Source: Acidobacteriota bacterium (GTDB lineage: Bacteria; Acidobacteriota; Blastocatellia; Pyrinomonadales; Pyrinomonadaceae). Taken from it: a DNA stretch of 64,000 bases. Every line of letters starts with the position of its first letter. The stretch's first letter is position 1. The notes below the pieces were generated by a model that saw only the letters and a program-made list of their open reading frames with translations, did no database searches and was not told the origin of the DNA. The position numbers were made by a program, and so were the translations under genes. The stretch covers positions 1-64,000 of the forward strand of contig JAIVJV010000006.1 of assembly GCA_020199835.1 (NCBI GenBank), written 5' to 3'. Positions 25,644-35,021 of this stretch are shown one piece after another.

Positions 25644-27909
25644 GCTCACGGTAAATGGGAAGTTGTTTGAGGTCCCGAAGGGCGCTCGTCTGATCGACGT
25701 GTGCCGCGAAAAGGGTTTCGACATCCCGTCGTTTTGTTATTACGCAGACCTCGCGTTGCAGGCGTCGTGTCGCATGTGCCTCGTGCGCATCGAGAAGATG
25801 CCGAAGTTGCAAACCTCCTGCACCATCACCGTCGCCGACGGCATGGTGGTCACCACACAAAGCGAAGAGATCGAAAAAGCGCAACGCGGCATGACCGAGT
25901 TTCTGCTCGCGAATCACCCGCTGGATTGTCCGGTGTGCGATCGCGGCGGCGAGTGTGAGTTGCAGGAGATGACGTTTGACTGGGGCGGACTCGAAGAACG
26001 CTTTACCGAGCAAAAGAATTACTACGCCGAGCGGTACCTCTCGCCGATGGTTGCGAACGATCCGCAACGCTGCATTCTCTGCAAACGTTGCACGCGCGTT
26101 TGCGACGAGTGGATGGGCGAAGAAGCGATCGAAGCAGGTGGACGCGGCGCGCATACAGTGATCGGCACGTATCTCGGCTGGCTCGATTGCTCGCAATGCG
26201 GCAACTGCATTGAGGTCTGTCCGACCGGTACGCTGCTCGATGCGACTTACCGTCACCAGACGCGTCCGTGGGAACTCGCGCAAACGGTTTCGACTTGTAA
26301 CTACTGTTCCGACGGTTGCCAGATGTCGATCGGTTCACGTAGCGGCGAAGTGCGGCGCGTGGTCGCGCGTGATCGTTACGTCAACGGAATCAACGGCGAG
26401 TTTTTGTGCGTGAAGGGACGTTTTGGTCACCCGTTCATCAACCACGAGGATCGCATCCGCACGCCGATGATCCGCTACAAGAAAGGCGGCAAGCTGATTC
26501 CCGCGACGTGGGATGAAGCGATCCGTCACGTCGCTGAACGTCTCGATGCGGTGGCGGAGGAGCACGGAAGAAATGCGATCGGCATCGCGGGCAGTCCGCG
26601 TTTGACGAACGAGTCGCTTTTCGTGCTGCGGAAGTTTGCGACGGAGTTGGTGGGCACGGAAAACTACACGACCACTGACGTGCATAGCTTGCAGCCGTTT
26701 TTTGAAAATCTTGGCGCTCCCCTCGCGACGCACCGCGATATTCGGTACGCGAAGACGATCGTGCTGATCGGCGGCGATCCCGGTGAATGGCAACCGTTAA
26801 CAGGTAAACAGATACGCCAGGCCGTGCGAAACGGTGGCGCGCAATTGATTCTTGTAAATCCGGTTCCGATTCGTTTGCGCGAACAGACGGCGTTGTTCCT
26901 GCACGTCCGGCCGGGCACTGAGGAAGCTGTAGTGCTTGCGCTGGCAGATCCTGCGTACGATTCGCTCGCGGCGGATAAAGCAGGTATCGCGGCGGAACAA
27001 CTCGGCGCGGCGCGCCAGATGATCACCAGCACGGATGGCGACGTCGTCGTGATGTTTGACGCCGGCCTTAGCGCTGAAGCGCAAACAGTTATCGCGCAAC
27101 TCTCGACGGTGTTCGGTGGTGAAGGGCGTCGCGTGCTGATGCATCCGTTACCGCTGTTCAACAACAGCATCGGCGCGCATGACATGGGACTGATGGACCG
27201 TGGGCTGACTGCTTACGACCTGCTCGAAAAAGCGGGTGGCGAAGTCCGCGCGATGTATCTCGCCGGAGGCTTTCTGCCGGAACATCTTCGCGAACGTCCG
27301 GACGCGCTTTCGAAGCTCGACTTCCTCGTCGTTCAGGAACTCTTTGAAAACGAAACGACTGCGTTCGCGGATGTGGTGTTGCCTGCCGCGTCGTATGCAG
27401 AAATTGACGGCACGTTCACTAATAACGACGGGTTGGTCCAACGCGTACGGCAGTCGATTCCGCCGCTGCACCAGTCAAAAGCTGACTGGATGATCGTTGC
27501 CCAACTCGCGAAAGAGCTCGGTTTGGAATTTGGGTACGAACTCTCTGCGTCCGCGGTGTTTCGCGACGTCGCGAAGAACGTGGCGGCGTATTCTGGTATG
27601 ACCTATCCGTTGCTGAAAGATGAGTCAAATCCCGTTCAAGCGAAACATCAGTTGAGCGCTGCGACCAACTTCGGCACAACGGTCAGCGCTCTTCACGAAC
27701 GCGTCGATTCAATGGACGCAACGGGCGAAAAGATCACCGTGACGCCGGACGTCGGCGACGGGTTGTTCAGACTCGGAATGCTGACTGAGAAAGTGCCGCA
27801 GTTTCGTTTGCTGGCGTCAGGCAATCCGCGCCCCGAAACGACCGCGGTCTCACCGCTGTACCAGATTGGGAGAAGTGTTGCCGCTGGCCAATCGACGACT
27901 GCCGATTGA
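25624..27909 (+). CDS. nuoG: NADH-quinone oxidoreductase subunit G
   Basis: 75-kDa-type iron-sulfur subunit, 761 aa. The start is the ATG at 25624; an upstream start at 25546 would only translate nuoF sequence out of frame. In order: a [2Fe-2S] ferredoxin domain (CRMC), the His/Cys N5 site (HPLDCPVCDRGGEC), N4 ligands (CILCKRC... and CSQCGNC), then a molybdopterin-oxidoreductase-like domain opening with CNYCSDGC and a fourth Cys about 30 residues on, the pattern of the extra N7 cluster. No molybdenum cofactor function is expected. The CILCKRC/CSQCGNC pair belongs to NuoG and does not replace the missing NuoI. Confidence 0.96.
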   Translation: MATELVKLTVNGKLFEVPKGARLIDVCREKGFDIPSFCYYADLALQASCRMCLVRIEKMPKLQTSCTITVADGMVVTTQSEEIEKAQRGMTEFLLANHPLDCPVCDRGGECELQEMTFDWGGLEERFTEQKNYYAERYLSPMVANDPQRCILCKRCTRVCDEWMGEEAIEAGGRGAHTVIGTYLGWLDCSQCGNCIEVCPTGTLLDATYRHQTRPWELAQTVSTCNYCSDGCQMSIGSRSGEVRRVVARDRYVNGINGEFLCVKGRFGHPFINHEDRIRTPMIRYKKGGKLIPATWDEAIRHVAERLDAVAEEHGRNAIGIAGSPRLTNESLFVLRKFATELVGTENYTTTDVHSLQPFFENLGAPLATHRDIRYAKTIVLIGGDPGEWQPLTGKQIRQAVRNGGAQLILVNPVPIRLREQTALFLHVRPGTEEAVVLALADPAYDSLAADKAGIAAEQLGAARQMITSTDGDVVVMFDAGLSAEAQTVIAQLSTVFGGEGRRVLMHPLPLFNNSIGAHDMGLMDRGLTAYDLLEKAGGEVRAMYLAGGFLPEHLRERPDALSKLDFLVVQELFENETTAFADVVLPAASYAEIDGTFTNNDGLVQRVRQSIPPLHQSKADWMIVAQLAKELGLEFGYELSASAVFRDVAKNVAAYSGMTYPLLKDESNPVQAKHQLSAATNFGTTVSALHERVDSMDATGEKITVTPDVGDGLFRLGMLTEKVPQFRLLASGNPRPETTAVSPLYQIGRSVAAGQSTTAD

Positions 27910-27965
27910 AAGAGTCGCTCGTTCGCCGCAGTCCAATTGCATTCGGCAATCGACAATCGGCAATA
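27897..27965. repeat. GCCGATT...AATCGGC repeat before nuoH
   Basis: GCCGATT at the nuoG stop pairs with AATCGGC close to the nuoH ATG; the right side reads CGGCAATCGACAATCGGCAAT, matching the element before nuoD. It fills the 61-bp nuoG-nuoH gap, one of only two sizeable internal gaps after nuoC. Confidence 0.65.
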
Positions 27966-27970
27966 AACTA

Positions 27971-29026
27971 ATGGATTCGCAGACTGCCATTGACATTGCC
28001 CTTAAGTTCACGGCCATCACGGTGGTGTTTGTCGTCGTGCTGCTCGTCGTCGCGTACACCGTGCTCGCGGAGCGGCGCGTGCTCGGCCTCATTCAGGGAC
28101 GGCTTGGTCCAAACCGCGTCGGTCCCGGCGGTATGCTGCAACCGTTCGCCGACCTGCTGAAGTTCATCCTTAAAGAAGACATCGTTCCCGACAAATCAAC
28201 GCGCTTCATCTACTTTCTCGCGCCCGTCATCGCCACCATGGCCGCGCTGATGACGATGATCGTGTATCCGTTCGGACCCGAGACCCGGATTCCCTTCACC
28301 GACATCACGATCCCGCTGGTCGTCGCCCATTTCGACATCGGTCTGCTTTACGTTTTAGGAATCACTTCTGTCGGCGTTTACGGCATTATGCTCGCGGGCT
28401 GGTCGTCAAACAACAAATACAGCCTGATGGGCGGCCTGCGTGCATCGGCGCAGATGATCTCTTACGAACTCGCTCTCGGACTCAGCTTGATCGGCGTCAT
28501 CCTGCTCGCCGGCACTTTAGATCTCGCGCAGATCGTCGAACAGCAATCCGGTTTTCGTTGGTTCATCTTCTTTCATCCACTCGGTTTCATCGTTTATCTA
28601 ATCGCCGCGATCGCCGAAACGAATCGCGTTCCCTTCGATCTTCCGGAAGCAGAAACTGAACTCGTTGCCGGTTTTCACACCGAGTACAGCGCGATGAAGT
28701 TTGCCCTCTTCTTTCTCGCTGAATACATCAACATGTTCACGGTTTCGATGCTCGCTACCACGCTGTTTCTGGGCGGCTGGAACGTCCCGGGCCTGGAATA
28801 CATCGGTATCGAGCGCGGCTCGTTTCTGTTCGGACTCATCAGCGCGCTCGGTTTTCTGGCGAAGGTGATCTTCTTTCTGTTTCTTTACATCTGGCTGCGC
28901 GGAACGTTGCCGCGCTTTCGTTTCGATCAACTGATGGACTTCGGCTGGAGGATTCTCTTGCCGCTCGCGCTGCTGAGCATTTTCATCACCGCGACGCTGA
29001 TCTTCGCGTTTCCGAACTTGTTTTAA
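27971..29026 (+). CDS. nuoH: NADH-quinone oxidoreductase subunit H
   Basis: Membrane subunit at the junction with the peripheral arm, 351 aa, eight or so helices. The signature RLGPNRVGPGG lies near residues 42-52, and the AETNRVPFDLPEAE loop, which lines the quinone channel, is intact. The start is the ATG at 27971; a longer frame to 27866 only reads the intergenic repeat. It is followed after two bases by nuoJ, where nuoI would normally stand. Confidence 0.96.
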   Translation: MDSQTAIDIALKFTAITVVFVVVLLVVAYTVLAERRVLGLIQGRLGPNRVGPGGMLQPFADLLKFILKEDIVPDKSTRFIYFLAPVIATMAALMTMIVYPFGPETRIPFTDITIPLVVAHFDIGLLYVLGITSVGVYGIMLAGWSSNNKYSLMGGLRASAQMISYELALGLSLIGVILLAGTLDLAQIVEQQSGFRWFIFFHPLGFIVYLIAAIAETNRVPFDLPEAETELVAGFHTEYSAMKFALFFLAEYINMFTVSMLATTLFLGGWNVPGLEYIGIERGSFLFGLISALGFLAKVIFFLFLYIWLRGTLPRFRFDQLMDFGWRILLPLALLSIFITATLIFAFPNLF

Positions 29027-29028
29027 CG

Positions 29029-29568
29029 ATGCTGGTTCTGCTGTTCATACTTTTCGGGGCAATGGCGATTGGCTGCGCGCTCGCCGTCGTTGCGCAACGC
29101 AACCCGCTCTACAGTGCGATCTCGCTGGTCGGCGTTTTTATTTCGCTCGCGTGTTTGTACGTGATGCTGGCCGCGCCCTTTATCGCGGCCGTGCAGGTGA
29201 TCGTCTACGCGGGCGCGATCATGGTGCTGGTCGTCTTCGTGATCATGTTGCTGAACGTGGAAGAGGAAGCACACCGGCGCCCGCGTTTGCGTTTCCTCGT
29301 GCCGGCGGCTGTGGCGCTCGCGGCGGTGTTGATTGCCGAGGTAGCTTTCATTCTGGTGTCGGTGCAGGAGTCTCGCGTCGTGCCGACGTCGAGCACGTCC
29401 GACGTCGGACTCACGCAATCGATCGGTTCGGCGCTGTTTACGCGATATCTGCTGCCGTTTGAAATCACTTCGATCTTGTTGCTGATGGCGATAGTCGGCG
29501 CCATGACTTTGGCTCGCCGCGGTGGTCTGATTTCACCGCGCGATCCAGCGAAGCGGGACCAACGGTAA
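29029..29568 (+). CDS. nuoJ: NADH-quinone oxidoreductase subunit J
   Basis: Membrane subunit of the proton-translocating arm, 179 aa with five predicted helices. The conserved VIVYAGAIMVLVVFVIMLLN helix, which carries the pi-bulge in known structures, is clear at about residues 62-81. It starts two bases after nuoH, so no room for nuoI exists. The C-terminus is short and basic. Confidence 0.94.
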   Translation: MLVLLFILFGAMAIGCALAVVAQRNPLYSAISLVGVFISLACLYVMLAAPFIAAVQVIVYAGAIMVLVVFVIMLLNVEEEAHRRPRLRFLVPAAVALAAVLIAEVAFILVSVQESRVVPTSSTSDVGLTQSIGSALFTRYLLPFEITSILLLMAIVGAMTLARRGGLISPRDPAKRDQR

Positions 29569-29580
29569 CTAAGAGGAAAG

Positions 29581-29886
29581 ATGGAACCACAACTCTCCTG
29601 GTATCTGGCGCTCTCCGCCGTGCTGTTCACGATCGGCATGACGGGCGTGATCATCAAGCGCAACGTCATCGCGATGTTCATGTGCATCGAGTTGATGCTC
29701 AACGCCGTGAACCTGACTTTCGTCGCGTTCGCGAGTTTCTTCCAGGACGTCACCGGCCAGCTTTTCGTGTTCATCGTCATGACGGTGGCCGCCGCCGAAG
29801 CCGCGGTTGGTTTAGGAATTATCATCGCGATCTTTCGCAATCGTGAGTCGCTCGACGTCGATGATGCCAGCATCTTGAAGCTGTAA
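29581..29886 (+). CDS. nuoK: NADH-quinone oxidoreductase subunit K
   Basis: Small membrane subunit, 101 aa, three helices. The conserved glutamates are in [12 protein letters not shown] (about residue 37) and in the third helix (AAEAAVGL). A GAGGAAAG binding site precedes the ATG. The nuoL ATG follows its stop directly, with no intervening base. Confidence 0.96.
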   Translation: MEPQLSWYLALSAVLFTIGMTGVIIKRNVIAMFMCIELMLNAVNLTFVAFASFFQDVTGQLFVFIVMTVAAAEAAVGLGIIIAIFRNRESLDVDDASILKL

Positions 29887-31890
29887 ATGGAAACGAATCT
29901 CCTCAGCGTGATCATTTTCGCGCCGCTCGCGGGCGCCGCGATCAACTGGTTTCTCGGCCGGCGCGTGCGCAACGAGCGGTTCATCGCGACCGTTGCGTGC
30001 GGCTCGGTGGCGATCTCGACGCTCGTCGCGTTCTATCTCGCCTTCAACTCGCACGGCGCGTTGCGCACGGAAGAGCCGTTGCTCGATCACATCTGGACGT
30101 GGATCCAGGTCGGCACTCTGCGGGCCGATTTCGGTCTCGCGATGGACCGACTGAGCGGCACTTACGCGCTCTTCATCACCTTCGTCGGTTTTCTGATTCA
30201 CGTCTTCGCCGTCGGCTATATGCACGGCGAGGCGGGCTTCTATCGCTTCTTCGCTTATCTGAATTTGTTCATGTTCGCGATGCTGACGCTCGTGCTCGCG
30301 AACAACTTCGTGTTGATGTTCGTCGGCTGGGAAGGCGTCGGTCTCTGTTCTTACCTGCTGATCGGTTACTACTTCGATCGCAAGGAAGCCGGCGACGCCG
30401 CGAAGAAAGCGTTCATCACGAACCGCATCGGTGATTGGGGCTTCGTGCTCGGCATCATGCTGACTTTCTTTGTCACGGGTTCAGTCAGCTTCTTTGCCAA
30501 TCCCGCGGCAGGCGAAGCCGCGCAAACAGCGCTGTCGTATTTCAAAAACCAACCGGCTGAATCGTTCACGTTTGCAGCAATCTTCGCGGGCGGCGCAACG
30601 TCGATCGCGATGTTGCTTTTTATCGGCGCTGCGGGAAAGAGCGCGCAGATCCCGCTTTACGTTTGGCTGCCGGATGCGATGGCGGGTCCGACACCTGTCT
30701 CGGCGCTGATTCACGCGGCCACGATGGTGACCGCGGGCGTTTACATGATCGTACGCTGCTCGGAGATCTTCGTGCACGCGCCGACGGCGATGTTCATCGT
30801 GGCGATCATCGGAGCAGCGACGGCACTCTTTGCCGCAACGATCGGTCTTGCGCAAAACGACATCAAGAAAGTGCTCGCTTACTCGACAATTTCGCAGCTC
30901 GGGTACATGTTTCTCGCCTGTGGCGTCGGCGCGTTCGTGGCGGCGATATTCCACGTAATCACACACGCGTTTTTCAAAGCGCTGTTGTTCCTCGGTTCGG
31001 GTTCGGTGATACACGGCATGCATCACGAACAGGACATGCGGCGCATGGGCGGATTGCGGAAGTACATGCCAATCACGTTTGCGACGATGTTAGCGGGCTG
31101 GCTCGCGATCTCCGGCGTGCCGATCTTTGCCGGCTTCTTTTCAAAGGACGAGATTCTTTGGAAGACGTGGAGCGCAGCGGGGTTAGGTTCGTTTAGCAAA
31201 GTGCTCTGGGCCATCGGCGCTCTCACCGCGTTTTTAACCGCGGTGTACATGACGCGAATGATGGTGATGACGTTCTGGGGCGACGAGCGTTTTCGAGCTG
31301 GGGATCATCCGCCTCATCCGCATGAATCCCCCCGCTCTATGACGATACCGTTGGTCGTCTTAGCGGTGTTGTCAACTGTTGGTGGTTTTATCGGTGTTCC
31401 TTATGCCTTCGTGAATCGTGACGTCAACGTAATTGAGCATACGCTGGAACCGGTGGTCGCCAAAATGCCAGGTTCAGTAAACACGGATCACACGGATGAA
31501 CATGCCCATGTTAATGAGGAACGACTGCTGGCGGGTGTGTCGATCGTGATTGCAGGGCTCGGAATCGGCGCTGGGTGGGTGTTGTTCCGGCGGCGGCCGT
31601 TGTTAGAACTGCCGCGCGTCCTCGAAAACAAATTTTACGTAGACGAGATCTACGACAAAACCTTAATCCGTCCGATTGAAGCTGTCTCGCGCGAAGGTTT
31701 GTGGAAGATTTTCGACGTCGGTGTGATCGACGGTCTACTACACGCGCTCGGCGACGCCGTCACCGAAGCGGGCCGTGTCGCACGTTACCTGCAAGCCGGA
31801 TTCGTCCGCGGTTACGCCGCGATCATTTTGCTCGGCGCACTGATTCTGATCGGTCTGTTCGCTTATCTGGGGTTTCCCCTCGCGCGTTAA
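29887..31890 (+). CDS. nuoL: NADH-quinone oxidoreductase subunit L
   Basis: Antiporter-like proton pump subunit, 667 aa, about 15-16 helices. The GWEGVGLCSYLLIGYY segment (about 147-162), the PTPVSALIHAATMVTAGVY region and SFFSKDEI are all present, and the lateral helix and final helix are retained. Near residues 530-545 an acidic, His-rich loop includes NTDHTDEH, encoded by two copies of ACACGGAT (31481-31497), a dispersed repeat apparently accommodated in a loop. The NuoL length is otherwise normal. Confidence 0.96.
   Translation: METNLLSVIIFAPLAGAAINWFLGRRVRNERFIATVACGSVAISTLVAFYLAFNSHGALRTEEPLLDHIWTWIQVGTLRADFGLAMDRLSGTYALFITFVGFLIHVFAVGYMHGEAGFYRFFAYLNLFMFAMLTLVLANNFVLMFVGWEGVGLCSYLLIGYYFDRKEAGDAAKKAFITNRIGDWGFVLGIMLTFFVTGSVSFFANPAAGEAAQTALSYFKNQPAESFTFAAIFAGGATSIAMLLFIGAAGKSAQIPLYVWLPDAMAGPTPVSALIHAATMVTAGVYMIVRCSEIFVHAPTAMFIVAIIGAATALFAATIGLAQNDIKKVLAYSTISQLGYMFLACGVGAFVAAIFHVITHAFFKALLFLGSGSVIHGMHHEQDMRRMGGLRKYMPITFATMLAGWLAISGVPIFAGFFSKDEILWKTWSAAGLGSFSKVLWAIGALTAFLTAVYMTRMMVMTFWGDERFRAGDHPPHPHESPRSMTIPLVVLAVLSTVGGFIGVPYAFVNRDVNVIEHTLEPVVAKMPGSVNTDHTDEHAHVNEERLLAGVSIVIAGLGIGAGWVLFRRRPLLELPRVLENKFYVDEIYDKTLIRPIEAVSREGLWKIFDVGVIDGLLHALGDAVTEAGRVARYLQAGFVRGYAAIILLGALILIGLFAYLGFPLAR
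31481..31497 (+). repeat. Double ACACGGAT repeat within nuoL
   Basis: ACACGGAT-C-ACACGGAT encodes part of an acidic, His-rich loop of NuoL. It is one base different over the 11-bp core from the 7215-7257 hairpin arm. Confidence 0.45.
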
Positions 31891-31893
31891 CTT

Positions 31894-33441
31894 ATGCCGT
31901 ATTTGCTCACAATCCTGATTCTCCTGCCGTTCGCCGGCGCGCTCGCACTCGTGCTCTACGGTTTTGCGCCGCAGCGACGCGAGCAACACTACCGCTGGAT
32001 CGCGCTCGGCACCACGGTCGCGACGTTTGTAGTGTCTTTGTTACTGCTGCGCGGACTGGGCGGAACCGGCGCGGAGTTCAGGTTTGAAGAAAGCGTGAAC
32101 TGGATCGGTTCGATCGGGGCGCGTTATCACGTCGCCGTCGATGGCGTGAGTTTGTGGCTCGTCTTGTTGACGACGTTGTTGATGCCGATCGCGGTACTGT
32201 CGAGTTGGACCTCAATCAGCAAACGCCCGCTCGCGTATTTCGCATTTCTGCTGATACTCGAATCGGCGATGATCGGCGTGTTCGTATCGCTCGATCTGCT
32301 GCTGTTTTATCTCTTCTTCGAAGCGTCGCTCGTGCCGATGTTTTTCCTCATCGGAATCTGGGGTGGCGAGCGTCGCATTTACGCCGCGATCAAGTTTTTC
32401 ATTTACACAGCCGTCGGCAGCTTGCTGATGCTCGTGGGCATCATTGCGCTCTACTTCATCTACAACACGTTTGACTATCCGACGCTGTTGCAGGTAATGA
32501 CTGCGAGCCCGCTGACGCCGCGCGCCGAGTTCTTCCTGTTCGCCGCGTTCGCGCTCGCGTTCTGTATCAAGGTTCCACTGTTTCCGCTGCACACGTGGTT
32601 ACCCGACGCGCACACTGAAGCACCGACTGCGGGTTCAGTCATTCTCGCGGGCGTGCTGCTAAAGATGGGTACATACGGACTGTTGCGCTTCAACCTGGCG
32701 TTGTTTCCTGATGCCGCGCGGCGGTTCGCGCCGCTCATCATCGTGCTCGCGGTGATCGGAATCATCTACGGCGCGCTCGTCGCGATGGTCCAACCGGACG
32801 TCAAACGCCTCGTCGCCTATTCATCGGTCAGTCACATGGGATTCGTCGTCCTCGGCCTGTTCTCATTTACCGAGCTGGGCATGCAGGGCGCGCTCTACCA
32901 GATGCTCAATCATGGTGTATCAACGGGCGCGCTCTTCCTGTTTGTCGGCTTCATTTACGAACGGCGGCACACGCGCATGATTAGCGAGTTTGGCGGGCTC
33001 TCGAAACCGATGCCGTGGTTCTCGGCGCTCTTTGTGATTGCATCGCTGTCATCAATCGGGTTGCCGTTTCTTAACGGTTTTGTCGGCGAGTTTCTGATTC
33101 TGATTGGCACCTGGACTTCAAACGCGGTGCAGCGTTCGTGGGTCGTGACGATGCTCGCAGCCACGGGTGTAATCTGGGCCGCGGTTTACATGCTGTGGAT
33201 GTTGCAGCGCGTCGTATTTGGCGAGGTCACAAATCCGGAGAACGCGCAGCTTCGCGACTTAAACGGCCGCGAAATCGGGCTCTTAGTCCCGCTGCTAATT
33301 TTGATGTTGGTAATGGGTGTTTACCCGCGGCCCTTTCTCGATCGTTCGCGCGCAAGTGTGGAATCGATTCGCGCGCGCGTGAACACCACGCCCGCCGGCG
33401 GCTCGTACACCACTGCTACTCTGGAGCAAACGGACAAATGA
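31894..33441 (+). CDS. nuoM: NADH-quinone oxidoreductase subunit M
   Basis: Antiporter-like membrane subunit, 515 aa, about 14 helices. The FFEASLVPMFFLIGIWGG segment carries the conserved Glu, and the conserved Lys lies in AFCIKVPLFPLHTWLPDAHTEAPT. The start at 31894 lies three bases after the nuoL stop. The stop overlaps the first ATG of nuoN as ATGA. Confidence 0.96.
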   Translation: MPYLLTILILLPFAGALALVLYGFAPQRREQHYRWIALGTTVATFVVSLLLLRGLGGTGAEFRFEESVNWIGSIGARYHVAVDGVSLWLVLLTTLLMPIAVLSSWTSISKRPLAYFAFLLILESAMIGVFVSLDLLLFYLFFEASLVPMFFLIGIWGGERRIYAAIKFFIYTAVGSLLMLVGIIALYFIYNTFDYPTLLQVMTASPLTPRAEFFLFAAFALAFCIKVPLFPLHTWLPDAHTEAPTAGSVILAGVLLKMGTYGLLRFNLALFPDAARRFAPLIIVLAVIGIIYGALVAMVQPDVKRLVAYSSVSHMGFVVLGLFSFTELGMQGALYQMLNHGVSTGALFLFVGFIYERRHTRMISEFGGLSKPMPWFSALFVIASLSSIGLPFLNGFVGEFLILIGTWTSNAVQRSWVVTMLAATGVIWAAVYMLWMLQRVVFGEVTNPENAQLRDLNGREIGLLVPLLILMLVMGVYPRPFLDRSRASVESIRARVNTTPAGGSYTTATLEQTDK

Positions 33442-35012
33442 TGCCGATCATCAACTGGTCGATAATCGCGCCCGAGGTCATCGTTTGCGCCGCGGCAGTC
33501 ATCGTGATGCTGGTCGATGCGTTTACGCGTCCGTCCCAGCGCTGGATCACCGGCGGCATCTCGCTCGCTGGACTTGTTCTTGCCGGAGTTGCCAGTGTCC
33601 TTCTCTGGCTCTACGGAACGCCGTCCGCCGATGCGTTCAACGGCATGATCGTGCTCGACGAGTTGCGGCTTGGCTTCACGTTGATCTTCCTGCTCGTGTC
33701 TGTGCTCACGTTGTTGCTGTCGAACGTCTGGGTTGAGAACGAACAACTACCCGCTGGTGAGTTTCACTCGCTGTTGCTGTTTGCGACCGTCGGCATGATG
33801 CTGATGGCTTCGGGCAACGATCTCGTAATCGTTTTCCTCGGCCTCGAGATTCTTTCGATCGCGACCTACGTGCTCGCAGGATTTCGCCGCACAGATGTCC
33901 GCTCGAATGAATCGTCGTTGAAATATTTCATTCTCGGTTCGTTTTCGTCGGCCTTTCTGCTCTACGGAATCGCGTTGATTTACGGCGCGACTTCGATTGC
34001 CGAACCCGGTCCGGGCGGACAGCTCAGCCGCATCGTTGCCGGAACTACTAACATCGCGGAAATTGCGACACGCGTAAACACGGCGCAGTATCCCGCGCTG
34101 CTGTACGCCGGCGCCGCGATGATGATCGTCGGTTTCGGTTTCAAGATCGCCACCGCGCCGTTTCACATTTGGACGCCCGACGTTTACGAAGGCGCGCCCA
34201 CGCCGGTGACGGCGTTCATGGCTGCTGGTCCAAAGGCGGCGGGTTTCGCGTCGTTTATGCGCGTGTTTGTCTTCGGCTTGCCGTTTGTTGTTTCCGCGTC
34301 GAATACGTCGGCTGGAAACCTGCATCAGGCGTGGGTAAGCACACTTGTGGTCATGGCGATTCTCACGATGACGCTCGGAAACGTCGTCGCGATCGTGCAG
34401 AACAACGTGAAACGGATGCTGGCGTATTCGTCGATCGCGCATGCGGGTTATGCGCTCGTTGGTTTCGTCGCCGCCGGCGCAGCCACGGATCTCGCGCAAC
34501 GCAACAAAGCGATCACGGCCGTGATCTTTTATCTGCTCACGTATGCAGTGATGAACATCGGCGCGTTTGCCGTGGTCCAACTCATCGCGCGCAGCGGCGA
34601 TCGCCGCACGTCTATGGAAGACTACAGCGGCATCGGTTTTGAGTCGCCGGTGCTCGCGTTTTCGTTGAGTCTGTTCATGCTGAGTCTGCTCGGTATGCCG
34701 CTGACGGCTGGATTCATCGGCAAGATCATGGTGTTCGGCGCGGCGATCGATCAGGGCTACTACGTGCTCGTCGTGATCGGCGTGCTCAACACCGCCGTAT
34801 CCGCTTACTACTACCTGCGTTTAATCATAGTGATGTTCTTCGGCGAGCGCATCACGGCGTGGCACGCGCCGAGGATTCCGGCGAGCGTGGCGCTGGCGTT
34901 GGCGCTGACGGTGCTCGGCGTGCTTTACCTCGGCGTGTTTCCGGGCCGAGTTATTAACGCGTTTCAGACCCGGATCGAGCCTCAGGTGTTTACCCATACT
35001 CAAAACCCGTAG
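33438..35012 (+). CDS. nuoN: NADH-quinone oxidoreductase subunit N
   Basis: Last antiporter-like subunit, 524 aa, about 14 helices. The start is the ATG at 33438 overlapping the nuoM stop; a second ATG follows immediately. The conserved FLGLEILSIATYVLAGF helix and the FKIATAPFHIWTPDVYEGAPTP segment are intact. It closes the 13-gene complex I operon. The next gene follows after 9 bp on the same strand. Confidence 0.96.
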   Translation: MMPIINWSIIAPEVIVCAAAVIVMLVDAFTRPSQRWITGGISLAGLVLAGVASVLLWLYGTPSADAFNGMIVLDELRLGFTLIFLLVSVLTLLLSNVWVENEQLPAGEFHSLLLFATVGMMLMASGNDLVIVFLGLEILSIATYVLAGFRRTDVRSNESSLKYFILGSFSSAFLLYGIALIYGATSIAEPGPGGQLSRIVAGTTNIAEIATRVNTAQYPALLYAGAAMMIVGFGFKIATAPFHIWTPDVYEGAPTPVTAFMAAGPKAAGFASFMRVFVFGLPFVVSASNTSAGNLHQAWVSTLVVMAILTMTLGNVVAIVQNNVKRMLAYSSIAHAGYALVGFVAAGAATDLAQRNKAITAVIFYLLTYAVMNIGAFAVVQLIARSGDRRTSMEDYSGIGFESPVLAFSLSLFMLSLLGMPLTAGFIGKIMVFGAAIDQGYYVLVVIGVLNTAVSAYYYLRLIIVMFFGERITAWHAPRIPASVALALALTVLGVLYLGVFPGRVINAFQTRIEPQVFTHTQNP

Positions 35013-35021
35013 ATAACTAGT

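Noticed and set aside
25624..27909. NuoG ferredoxin-like cysteines as a fused NuoI
   Set aside because: CILCKRC and CSQCGNC sit where NuoG's own N4 ligands belong, and the remaining ligands are all accounted for.
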